From Aplidium turbinatum (taxonomy: Eukaryota; Chordata; Ascidiacea; Aplousobranchia; Polyclinidae), in contig OU964923.1 in NCBI GenBank assembly GCA_918807975.1, positions 5,208,001 through 5,272,000 on the forward strand: 64,000 bases of DNA, in the 5' to 3' direction. Shown here piece by piece: positions 32,818 through 44,600 of the stretch (position 1 is its first letter; the number at the start of each line of letters is the position of its first letter). Made by a program: the position numbers and the translations under genes. The notes under the pieces were generated by a model that was not told the DNA's origin, ran no database searches, and saw nothing but the letters and a program-made list of their open reading frames with translations.

Positions 32818-34293
32818 TGTTCAATGAAGAATTTCGCTCAGCAAGCACAAGTGCTGTCTTCGAATGTGGAACAAAGTTCTTTAGAATCACAATTTCTTAA
32901 GAAATAGTGTTCTGTGCTAAAAGCAGCAATTTATCTCACATATTGAGAAAAATTGCGATACTCTTAAGCAGTAGTCAAACTCACGGTAAAACTTTGATCA
33001 TCTAAAAAATGTAGTATAAAGATAATAATATACAAACAGAGGGCATCAGACCTATGATAATAAATAAACTAAGAAAAACACAATGACTATAGTTACCATA
33101 TATGGTAGCTAGGGTCCATGCGCGTAGTTGCAATCATTAAGGTAATTGTGTCCACTTCACAAAATATTTTGCAATCGAAAATAATTTGACAGAATAAATT
33201 TAACAGCTTATTTATCAATAATATTATCATAACTTGTGTAAGTTTAATCTTTTTACGTAAACTATGTGACTTTTTTTTGGTTTTCAAACTACGTTTTTAA
33301 AAAAACTCCTGTTTTATAATATAAAAATAAATAAAAACTTGGCATTCTCACTTTCCAGCGGCATAAAGATATATATTATATGTCAACAAGAATTGCTTTT
33401 ATCAAGGTTCGCGTGTTGTTGCTGTCATTTTATTATTTACTGTGAGTTATTTACAAATTGTTTTATTAGGTGGATCGTGCAAAATTTTCCGCCAGAATGA
33501 CAGTGGTGTTTGGACGCATTTTGGAATTAAAACAGCAATCACAAAATGCGCTAGTGTAACTTTAATACCCACAACAATACCACCAAATTATTACATGCTT
33601 TAGAGCATGACAATACCTTTCTAATAAAAAAAAACTGTTTAAGTTAACAAATCTGATTTTCAGAGATGCTTGAAAAAAATTGTTGCTAATACGCCCATGG
33701 ACTAATGTAGCCTAGGGTCTCTTAGATACCTGTACTACACTGCCTGTGAAATGCTGTAACACTAACAGACTCGTAACCGGTCAGTTTTTGTGTAAACTTG
33801 CATGACTTATCCATACAGTAAAAACGTGACATTTCATAGGCTGTCAGTTTGACAAAGCAAGGAAATGCTTTCTTGACAAACTTCATTCAAATTTGACACC
33901 ACTTAATCCGTGATATCCTGCACCATCAAGCACTAACAAACTCACTTTTTGCTGCTTTCAGCTATCTTTTGTAAATTTGTACCATGTTTGTTATTGTACG
34001 GTACTTTACTTTGTCATGACAGCAGCAACAAAAGTCATTTTAATTATCATTTCTATGCTTTCTGAATGAAAATTGTTTATGCTTTTTCAATTGTAAGTAA
34101 TGTTCAATTATCGTACGCCTTTAAATACGGTTATCAAGTACCGTATATACAGTTTTACGCTTTTCTTTGTTAAATCAATGATCATGTCTAGCTTTCACCC
34201 TTTTCAATACTCATTGCCGTGGTTGCCATTTTCAATTGGATAAGTTTTGCAGAATAAGGCAAGACCCCATTACTCCAACGACTAACAACCCTT
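32818..34293. other. Spacer upstream of PLC gamma start
   Basis: AT-rich sequence that should hold the PLC gamma promoter and 5' UTR. I see no repeat with defined ends and no clear promoter motif beyond general TATA-rich text. Confidence 0.4.
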
Positions 34294-34301
34294 GATAATG
34301 G

Positions 34302-35592
34302 CAGTGTTGCCAGATTTTTTTTTTAAAAAGAACCCAAAAATGCGCCAAAGCAACTTAAAAGTAGCCCAATTTGCCGTCGCGACTTCGACGGTTGAGCAAC
34401 GAAGGCGCAGGCTTTCTTGGGGGGTTTTTGGGCATGCCCCCAAGAGTCATGGACAAAGCAACATCTTTGTCCATCATGCTGATTGTGTAGATACAAAATA
34501 CATACATTAAATACAACATACAATAAGTACAATGTTCAATATTGAATCAAGCATTGTTCAATAGAAAAAAACTTAGACGAGCCAATGCTATACAGACACA
34601 GACTTCATACAAATTCCTATTTTCAAATTCAAAATACAAATGGTTCTATAGTAGATGCTAATGCATAGCATAAGCCCGTCAACTCAGATGAACTACCAAG
34701 AACCAACATCCAACAAAATTCTATCATCAACTGCTGAAGCTTCATTTTCATATATAGAGCTGCCATGCTTCCGCATTGATGACCGGGGATCAAACAGCAT
34801 TTTTCCAATTGTTGCAGCAAAGTTCTGATCCTCACCATCGCTGACAAAAGTTGAAGTCCGATACGATTTCGCAGTTTGGTTTTGATTGCAGAAACTCTCG
34901 AAAAGGCTCGCTCAACTACCGTAATGCATTGCTGATTGGTATAGGCTACATTGTTAGTGCCAATTGAGCAACTTCTCTAAATTTATACTCCCCTGCAGCA
35001 TTTCTAAACTCGTACACCTTGGTACAAAAAATACAAGAATCTATCATTGTTTTTTAATCATACAAGAAAGACCAGTTTACATTCAGTAAGTTTCTCCACT
35101 GACATTCAATTTTTCCCACTTTAATTTATAGCTTACACACCAATAAAAGCTTCAAAAATTATGGTACGGTACTAAACCAAGATCATAACTACCCTATAAT
35201 TTCCGATATTCGATACAAGTGCAATTTCGCTTTCGCCACTCGCCAGTCAGTCCTTCCATTCTCCCGGATGAAAATGAATACAGCATTGCTGTAACAACAG
35301 TCAAAGCTGTTAATGGTCAGCAGTAAAATCAATCCTCATGCCGAATCAAAAAAATAACGTCATTTTTTCCGTAATAAACCGAAACTTTACCAACATTTTC
35401 AAAAGCTGGTCGGATTCTACCAATTATTCAGTTCTGCCAACTCAAAACTCACTGTCAAACAACTTAAAATTCTGCCAAATCAGAGACTGAAAGTAGCCCA
35501 AAAAAGCGCAAGTCGCAAACCAACACTTTTTGGCGCCAAGCCCAACTAAAAGTAGCCCAATTGCAGATAAATTGCCCAATCTGACAACACTG
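34302..35592. mobile_element. hAT element (CAGTGTTGCCAGATT ends) with transposase remnant
   Basis: Inverted ends CAGTGTTGCCAGATT / AATCTGACAACACTG and a perfect 8-bp duplication GATAATGG. On the minus strand at about 34690-34935 the frame reads ITVVERAFSRVSAIKTKLRN, typical of the C-terminal hAT dimerisation region (VER.FS…KTKLRNRL). Confidence 0.93.
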
Positions 35593-36068
35593 GATAATGG
35601 TCTGTGCTGAGTTAACCAATCTATGAAAATTCGAAGTTGCCAGTTTCGCGAGCAAGCGAGGCAGTTTTACTTCGGTTGCGAAAAAATTTTTGCACTTACG
35701 AGCGAGTTGTGGAAAGGTTGACTTTTATTTTATGTCCAATCGAACTTATAGATGCAGTCTGCATTAAAAAATTCCTTTACTTCTGTCAACAGTATTATGT
35801 GTTTTTTTAGCATTTTCTTTTAAATAAGGGTATTTTTGACCTTTCCTTTTTTCAAAAACCTGATATTATTTTTGTTGTTGTGATGGTGGGAAATAAAACA
35901 TGGAGCTTAAACGCTTTGTTCTGGGCATAAGCAGGAGATAATTTACGTGAAGGTCATTCTCACTTATTAGTCAGCGTGTTTTGTTTCAAATTTTCTGTTT
36001 TCGATTATCCGGAAAACAGCAGCAATGTGTAACCAGTGACGTAAGCAGGGTTTTCTTCAAGGGAAGTA

Positions 36069-36841
36069 CAGTAGAACTCGGTTAATCCGGATCTTCGCCT
36101 AATCCGGATAAAGCTGGAAGTACAAATGATTTGTAATCTTTTTCTCGAGAAACAACTTCGGATTATCCGGATTATTTAATCCGGATAAAAGTTGCGCTTT
36201 CTCTATCGCTTTATCCGGATTTGCCCGACAGTTTTGCCATTTTATGCTAAAACGTAACGTGGCTTATTGCGAGAAATTTCTTATCTATTGTTCTGTTAAT
36301 GTGACGCAATAAATTATTACGGATTTCTTTCTTTCATGAACAGTAATCCCTCCTAGCACAAATGCCCAAACTCGTACTGTAACTTGAAAAGATGTCGGTG
36401 GAATTTTCGGCGGTATGTCGGTGACGTTTTTCCAATAGAACACTTTGTTTGACCGTGATTTTTTGTAAGTTTTCCACAGAAACTCGTCTTCCGTAACTGT
36501 TTTCAAAAGTTTTGAGTGACTGCAGATTATTCCGACACGCATGTCTGAAGATACAACTTTTGCTAGTGTGTTCTTGCGTTAGACGCAGAGTCTACAAATA
36601 CATTCGTTTTACATGCATACTGCATTTCAAAAGAATTCTATCGCTAATGTGGTGATCGCGCGTCTCGGAATTGGCAGATGACCACACTAATGCGTTCAAT
36701 TTCGGTAATTTTTACCGATAGCCTACCCTTCTATCTAGGTAACGTCAGGCTTGATAGAACCGTCATCGGTTAATCCGGATCTTCGCCTAATCCGGATGGA
36801 ATCGCCGGTCAAATCGAATCCGGATTAACCGAGTTCTACTG
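36069..36841. mobile_element. pogo/Tigger-type element with TA target
   Basis: Ends CAGTAGAACTCGGTTAATCC and GGATTAACCGAGTTCTACTG flanked by TA on both sides. GGTTAATCCGGATCTTCGCC is present near both ends in the same direction as well. No transposase motif; non-autonomous. Confidence 0.9.
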
Positions 36842-38571
36842 TATTTGATGAAATGAAAAACCGTTTTCGTTCAACGCCCTTTAGCTAGATACCAAAACAT
36901 ATTACGGTAAGTTCCAGCAGCAAACTGAGAAGCAAATACCCTTCAATTTTAATAAAATAACAATGTTTGACTTTTGAAGTTTAGTACAGTTTTAACCTGA
37001 CAAACGAAATTTGTCAGGTTTAAAAGACTTTGTTAGTTTGAAGATAAATATCATTCAATTCTCATCTATAAAGCAAACATTCCAATGGCATGTTTCACTT
37101 GCAACTTTCACTAGCAGAAGTAAAGTTGTTTCGTACATCCGTAGCATCCTTAAACATCTCACCAATGCAAACTAAACAGATAACACCCTTTTTTGCACAA
37201 TCGAGATGAAAAAAATGTTAAATAATAACATGGTTCGGGCAAACATAAACGTCATCCTGAGCCACGGTACCAAGACAGTGCTTGTTTGATGTTTAGCATC
37301 TGCATGCATCCGATTTACAAATGGAGTACAACGCACTTGAGTACCCGACCAAATAACCGTATGCATTGTCCGAATGAAATGGTATGCACCGTGACGCCAG
37401 AATCTTCAACTTGGTTAACTTGGAAACGCGTGACGTGGCAAGATCATACCAAAACGCGACATTCAGTTAGGAGGATATTACGCTCATGATCACAAGTTTC
37501 TTTGAAAAATCGTATTGATGCAGGAATCCAGTAAAATTGAACTTGACAGAGGAGTAGGTGAACTGATCCCAAAATCGCGCAGGCACATTCAGACATCGCA
37601 CGGCATACTTCTATGGCACACCCCAACACGACGACCAAACAGCGTCCCTATCTAAGGTGACTACTGTTAGCAAAGCATTGACGTATAAGCAGCTTCAGAC
37701 TTTGATCTTCGTTGTCGTGCTTCGTCTATTTGCTCGTTCCACTTTGCCAGATTGGTCGCTGCAATGAAGTAAGGTCGTGATAGTTTATGATGCAGGAGGC
37801 TATAACGCTGCGTGATATCATTGATAACCAGTTTACTCTTGAATAATTTTGTACCATAAAATTAGAACATTCTTTTCTTTTTATAATTAGGCTTCCCATT
37901 CTGATCCAAACCACATTTAAAATTTTGAATTCCACTCAGTGGGTTGAATGAACTAAGGCCACACAGAAAGTAGGCAAAAGAAAAGTATAATCGGCCGCAT
38001 CTGGCAAAGTACTTCAATTACATTGAAATGACCAAGCTGTAGTGAATAATATCCCATGCAGTAGCCTTTACGTATAATTTGGAATAAACTACACAGGAAA
38101 ACGGCGACTTATGCAAATGTTGTCCCAAGTGATACCACGATACTGCTCTATTCCCATAGATGGGAAACAACCTTATAATGAAGAGTCAGACCTAATTCAT
38201 TCGAACCTAGATAACAGAAATTTCCTTTCTTATACGACACGAAAGAGCAAATCTGATTTTTTCCAAATCCATATCACTTCGTTTTGTTTTGATGATAATA
38301 TAATCGCAATGTCTCGAAAAATCGACAAATTTTGACGGAATAATTTAACAAGTTCTGAGTGTGCATGCTTGTAAATGGATTGGTCACATTCAAAAGCGTG
38401 CTCTTGTCATTTAATATGGGTACTTGGATAGCCTTCCTTGCATTTGGTCTTTAGGTCTTAAAATCACCCTTTTTTGATGCAGGGCATGGAAAAGCTTGCA
38501 AGAAAGAATTGGCTGATTCTACAAGCAAAGTTGAAAAACTGTATGCCTTATGCTTAGTGTTTAGTCATGCC
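36842..38571. other. Spacer 3' of NDE1
   Basis: About 1.7 kb without a gene or a repeat with defined ends that I can support. If the last NDE1 exon splices on (GTGAGG at 38575), a further exon would lie here. Confidence 0.4.
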
Positions 38572-38673
38572 TCACCTTTCTGAAGTCCAAGATAAGTTCA
38601 AAGATTGCCTGCCATGCCACGCTGGCTGCTCATGGACGAAACTGCGACAGGAAGCCAACTTCGATTCCAACGC
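38572..38673 (-). CDS. NDE1: NDE1 exon 8 (last seen)
   Basis: [16 protein letters not shown] continues [13 protein letters not shown] of NDE1, then 17 more residues to TGA. The C-terminal tail is shorter than in vertebrates unless the GTGAGG near the end is used as a donor. Confidence 0.88.
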   Translation of the reverse strand, partial: ALESKLASCRSFVHEQPAWHGRQSLNLSWTSER

Positions 38674-41600
38674 CTAAAAACGCAAGAATTAAAATGCAAC
38701 TACAAAGGTTGGAAAACTTAGTTTTCATCATTATCAATAAATTTTGATTGTAAATGTGCAGGCCATGAATTAATCCTCATGTTGAGGATATGGCCTGTCT
38801 GCCGAGAGCGAAGACTTCCTTTCTTTAACTCTTTGCAAAAGCACAGTTTCAAGTACTTGTTTAACAGAAGGTATCTATTTAATGTAATATAATGCAATTC
38901 TGCAAATAATTAACTTTATTAAGAATTCATTGTCGCAGCCGCACCAACGTGCCTTACTTTAACCTACCCCGACTTTTCTAAGCAGATCACCAACGATGTT
39001 CAGCGCAGATACTCTGGCAGATGGGGTCAAAGGTATTTTATCCACTCCATTGCATAAAATAGCTGAAAGTGAAACAGGTCAAACTGGTTATGAACGGTCT
39101 TCCTTCACATGTAAAGTAGCAACTAAGCTAATAAAAGTTTTGTTTTGCCTTGTCATCGTAAAAAAGATTTTATTTTACAAAAGCTAACACCTCAATTCTG
39201 TCGGGTTAATTCAAGTTCAAAATCTATTACGCGAATAGCGGTCAAATATTGTACGACTGTTGGACCATCAACCATTGCACAATCTGTCTGTCAATCTTTT
39301 TAAAATTGAACAGAAAGTGTCTTGGACGATGGGACCAAAACCTTGGGTGCTTTCCAGCAGACACATGGTGTAGTTCGGAAAAGTTATCGCCAATTTAGGG
39401 CCGTAAAAGGATTTACCCTTAGGCCCCGTTTAAACAACAACAAAAGAAATGACCTGAAGTAAGCAACCTCAGCTTCAACTTCAAGTGACCACGACGATTA
39501 TTATGAACATTGTTTATTGTCAGGCTGCTGTATTAAGTTAGCATTTCCAAGCAATAAGTTTAAAAAGGTAACTTGTTCCAAAATGAAGCTTATTTACATA
39601 AAATCCAGTCGTTTAAAGTGTTGGTTTTAAAAGGTAAATTTAATTACGATGAAATTGAATGAGGCTGTTCACCAGGCATTAAATTAAATGATATGAGATG
39701 TTCTACTGGTGCAAATTAAGCTAAACTATCACAAGATGTATACAGTGACAATCTACTTTTATTCCGACGTTTCTGATTGACGAAACGTCGGAATAAAAGC
39801 AGATTGTCACTGTAGTGTATACATCTTGTGATAGTTTAGCTTAATTTGCACCAGTAGAACATCTCATATCATTTAATTTAATTACGATGCTGGTAATTTC
39901 AGTCAAGTTACCTCATGCCTCAACTTTTCCGTACCACCTATAATGTCAGTCAGAAATGATATTAGACATAAGTAATAATGCTTTGGTTTCATTTATTGTC
40001 TTTATTGTCACTTTACAAGTGCTAAGGTCTTTTAGCGTCAGGGCTTATTTTAAATTTTATATCAGGTTTACGATGTTATTACGTTATTACCCGACTTATT
40101 CTCACTGTGTTAAGCAAGAAAGAACACAATCGATGCTGTTTTTAAAGTCTTCGGTCTGACACGACAAGGAATCGATCTCTGATCTACCAGTAACAGAGCG
40201 GAAGGCAAAACCACTCGGCCACTGAGCTGGTTAATGATATCAGTGCCACGAGCATATAAATCTTGCTTGAATTGATGAACAACAGTTGCGTGGTTTCAAT
40301 CTTCCTGCACAAATTTTGAGACAAATTTCAATTGTACAAACATACTTGACTCATGTTTGTGATTGATTTTTGGCGTCTCTGGCAGTTGGAATGTAGTTGG
40401 CGATGAATTTGATACAGTTCCGTTTGTGAACAACTTCTTTCCAACAGGTGTTTGCGGTGTCTTTGCCGTCTACAAAATATAGTTTGTTACAATAAAAAAC
40501 TCAAACAATGCATTTGTCCCGAGGAAATACGAGATGTTGAAAATTTAAACACAAAATCCGAATGAAAGCAATGTAGCCAATTAAACTGGTATAATCTTCA
40601 ATTCAACGTCTGGGACCGAGATATCCAAAAAGAGAAAGATGCGAAGGTTGTTATTACGTCTGACAATAGAAGGGCTTCTGAAGCTCTTAGTGTTTTGCAC
40701 ATGACTGCAGGCCTCAACCGTTGGTGCTCGGACTACTTATTTAGCAAGACAAGCTTGCCATAGCCTCAGCTAGCAATCATACTAAAGGACTGAAAGACCA
40801 CTGGCAAATTGGCTTCGAAAAAGAGCGTTTTACACCTAGATTACTGCAAACAAAGGTTTTCAACAAAGAAAAATAGCTTACTGGTAACGTTTTAACTGTG
40901 TTTCCAAATAACTATTCTTTAAATATGCTCTAAATAACATTTGCTAACTGTCTTCTATAGCTGACTGTAGCCTACCAGCAGCAATACACAATTTTTTGTA
41001 ATTTAAAAAAGAGCGACCTGTTTAACGCGCTATCAACTATCAACGATAATAGCTGCAAGTCTTCGCACCCCTCTGTTTTAGAAATTCCTGGGCCGGGGTG
41101 TATTGTTTTACTACCCCAGGTTGACAACGTTTCGCAGACAACACTGAAAGGGTAGAAATCCGCCACTTTTTGGTCTAAGCACCCAAACCTTCCCCTCCGT
41201 TTGGTAAACGGAGAATGTTCTTCAGCAGAGGTATAAAAATATAGAATAAGCTGGAAAGAGCCGAAGTGGGTCGTGTTATCTTTCTCAAATCACAGAAAAC
41301 TGGGTGCAATACCTAAATACAATGAAGAGGGTGGGGTAACCAGTTCTTTTCTTTTGGCCTCTTTCTATAAAGCAACTACGCTCACCAAGGTGGTGCAACA
41401 CTTTTTTTATTGAGATTGTGATATAGTTTTTATCGTTAACATTGTTCAAAACAAGATTTGTTCTAATTTAGCCTATTCCATTTGAGGACGCACGTTGTCA
41501 TGGTGCGCAAAACGTCAGTCAGTGAAAGCAATAATACAACTCCTATGTTTCTGGTTTTATCTTCGCCCTCATCATCTAAACGTTGCAATTACTGTTAGAA

Positions 41601-44600
41601 AAGGTAATCATCTGGATGAACACCCAAACCTTTCAGTATCCAATCTAGCACAAACCAATCACTGCGTACAACAAATGAATAACGTTTACCGTGCTTTCTC
41701 TTGGTTTCGAACTCGTGGTCTTGTGCTCTACTTCCACGGGTTTAGTGTGATCAACAAGTTTATGGTGCTGTCTTACATTTAATTCGTGGTGAAGGTCTGC
41801 GGTTAAAAATCGTGATATCAAACTCAGTTTTGAGAAAACGGTAGAGTTTCTAGGAATCTACAGCAGGGTAATCGTTAAAATTAGATTCGATCAGCTTGAT
41901 CATTATACAGTGCATAGGCGCCGACTCCAGGGGGGCGGTGCCCCCCCGTGAATTTAGCTCGGGGTGGCTGCCCCCCCGGAAATTATTTAAAAAAAAATCC
42001 TAAATCAAATGTTTCTGATAAAGCTGATAAACGCCAGCATGGTGCCGTTGAAGCATAGTAACAATGATTGAAAAACGTTTTTCTTGATTTCTTCCGCTTT
42101 GTTTTTTCTTGGGAGTGTCAATAACGAGGTGCGGTTTGCTGTTTGCTCAGTTTAGTATCTACGCGTATTAAGAGCTAAAGTTCAAAGTGACTAGCATATA
42201 ATTCGAAGTAGCCTACAGGCCTCGAAATTCGTTTTTGTTGACGGCGAACAAACGTGTCCGGTCGGAGCAGCTATCTCGGCGGACAAATTAAGTCTCACGG
42301 GCCAAGGCGGACACACCAGTTTAGCCGTCGATCGTCATGTTTAATCACTTTATCTTGATAATAGTTCTTCGCCATTTCAGAACTATAACTACAGGTTTGG
42401 AAGGCTTTTTAAAAAATCAGTAAAGTCACTCTGAAAGGCTTTCATCAGACCAACGACTTGCGCTTGAAGAGTCAAAGCGCGTGTAGCTGGTCAATACGTC
42501 ACATAACTGATTAACTTCCACCGAACGAGGTCGTGTGGCTTATTGCGTCACAATGCTCTGGACAGGAGTCGGAAAATTTCTACACCTACGCTACTATTTT
42601 CTGCTGTGCAAAGTTTCACAAGCTTTTTTCTTTTAAGTTTATTTTTGCGTGTCATGTGAGCAAAAGTGAATTTTCCTTGGACCTTGGGTCTTTTTTCTTC
42701 TTACTGTAATACCCAAACTTAACAAATTTTGTTGCATCTTGCTGTAATAGCCTACTCGTATAATCTAATTTAGTAACCAACCTTGCTGTATAATTATTAC
42801 TCGGAGATCAAAGGCAGACATTGTGATGTAAAACTTGAACTAAATTTTGCATGATTAGTCTAGAAGTACCTGTACTCCTATCGATTCTTAGCGAAGAATT
42901 CACCTTTGTTACGCTGATTCAATGTCATCAATCGTTGAAGCAATGTAAAAATCGAAAGTTTTCCACCTTGAATGGAAGCTAAGGGATACAGTATTCACAT
43001 TTTCTAGAATGCGCTGGAAATATATTATCGCAAGTCGCAACAATGGTTCGTGCCATGCAGTGACGATTTGTATCGCTAGTTCCTGTGTCGGAATGGCCCG
43101 TTTTGGTGAGTCCGATCCCTATTCGGTGATATTTTCAATTTTTTTTTTTAAATTATTGCAGGCCTTAAAACTCGTGTTTTCTTCCGGCAGCCATCGTGGC
43201 CTACCGAGAGCTCCTTCTCGGCGGCCAAATCTGCGTGCTTGGAGGCCAAAATACAATAACGATAGTACAAGTAAATAGCATTAAACTTGCAACAATGTTA
43301 AAATGATCACTTAGCGTTGTTGAAGTCTGGGCGACGTCCTGCAATAGAATCGTTGTACCACGCATTAAATGCTTTATCGGGATTGTAATCCGGTATTGCG
43401 GGACCATCTAACGACCCTAAATTGTTTTAACTGCTCGCAGCTCAGTAAATTGTTTCAACTGCATACCGCCTTTCATAAAACTTGAGCATTTATTCCGTTA
43501 TGATGTCACCATTGAGGGTGTGAAGTCACTAACCCACAGCGTTCTCAACTATGAAGACCCACGGATGTCAACTAATCTAGTTCTCCTTTTTAACAACGAT
43601 TCAATGTCCGACAACATTGAATCGATATAAAAACGACAATATTGCCAGCCGATGTAAATTAGCACTTCGGATTAACACTTCGTTAAAATAAACATCGGGA
43701 ATTGCAAACAAGACTTAGGCTACAGCGCTGGTGATCGCAGCTGGATATATTCAATACAACAGTAGTGACTATGATGCGCTGACCTAATTCTGCGTCGCTC
43801 TTTGATACTACATATTTTCGACATTTAATCCACGATCATTCTATTGCGAAATTAAATAATTGGCTAGAAGAAACCGGCGGCCAAACTTGGCCGACGGAGG
43901 AGGTAGCACAGGCGGTCATTCAAGCACTACTTAGCGGCGATGGCCACCGGCTGCTTTAAGGCTTGTATCGGGTACCGTAGCCTAATTATCATTGCCGTTT
44001 TAGGGTTAGGGGTTAGAGGTTAGGAACTCACCGAATAGTAGCAGATCCTTCCTGTGTTATTTCTCGGCGGACAAATATGACCGATCTAGATGGTACTTCC
44101 CGTTTACATCACATGCTGTGACGACGGACATGTGCGATGTCCGCCGTGAATTTCGAGGCGTGAGCCTACATTATAAAACTTGGCGATATACAATGGCAGA
44201 TAGACGCAAACAAACATCAATGCTGACAAACAAACATCAGCATTTTGAATGTAAGCAATCAGTCGGCTATAAAGTTTGCCCCCCCGGCAATTTTCAAAAC
44301 CCGGCGCCTATGATACAGTGGGGTACTGTATTATATATCAGCTGGCTTTCGTAAAGTAATTTTTAAACAAAGTAGAACAATGTGCACTTGCACAGTAACT
44401 TTAAATCAATCAAATCCAAATAGACTATGACGTAACAAACCCCTGGCTTCATCCCGCAGCCGCTGAACGGTGATGGCTAAGGAATCTTTCTCGTCAAGCT
44501 CGCTTTCAAGAAAGGCATTTCTCTCCAACGCTTGGTTCAATCGTTGTTCAAAATCATCCAAAGATACGATTATCACCCTAAATATGTACAGTTATAGAAA

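Larger units (their letters stand above)
42216..44162. mobile_element. CAGGCCTCGAAATTCG element copy 2, second level of nest
   Basis: Same ends as 27150-28112 (right end GAGGCGTG, slightly altered) and flanked by AGCCTA on both sides. Diverged from copy 1 along its length. It is interrupted at 43088 by the third level and carries the same palindromic MITE relic (42913-42963) as copy 1. Confidence 0.9.
41913..44312. mobile_element. hAT element (CATAGGCGCC ends), outer shell of a four-level nest
   Basis: Ends CATAGGCGCCGACTCC and CCGGCGCCTATG with a perfect 8-bp duplication ATACAGTG. C/G-rich CCCCCCC runs lie inside both ends. Its own sequence is only about 450 bp; the rest is the element at 42216-44162. 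Confidence 0.93.

Noticed and set aside
40161-40231. Functional tRNA gene
   Set aside because: Box A and B are present but the stems do not pair as a complete tRNA; scored as a SINE relic. The same applies to 55841-55923 and 63222-63270.
40870-40950. Segment with GTAAGC donor as the missing NDE1 exon
   Set aside because: Every reading that fits exon 4's phase meets a stop; the 40658-40704 candidate fits better.
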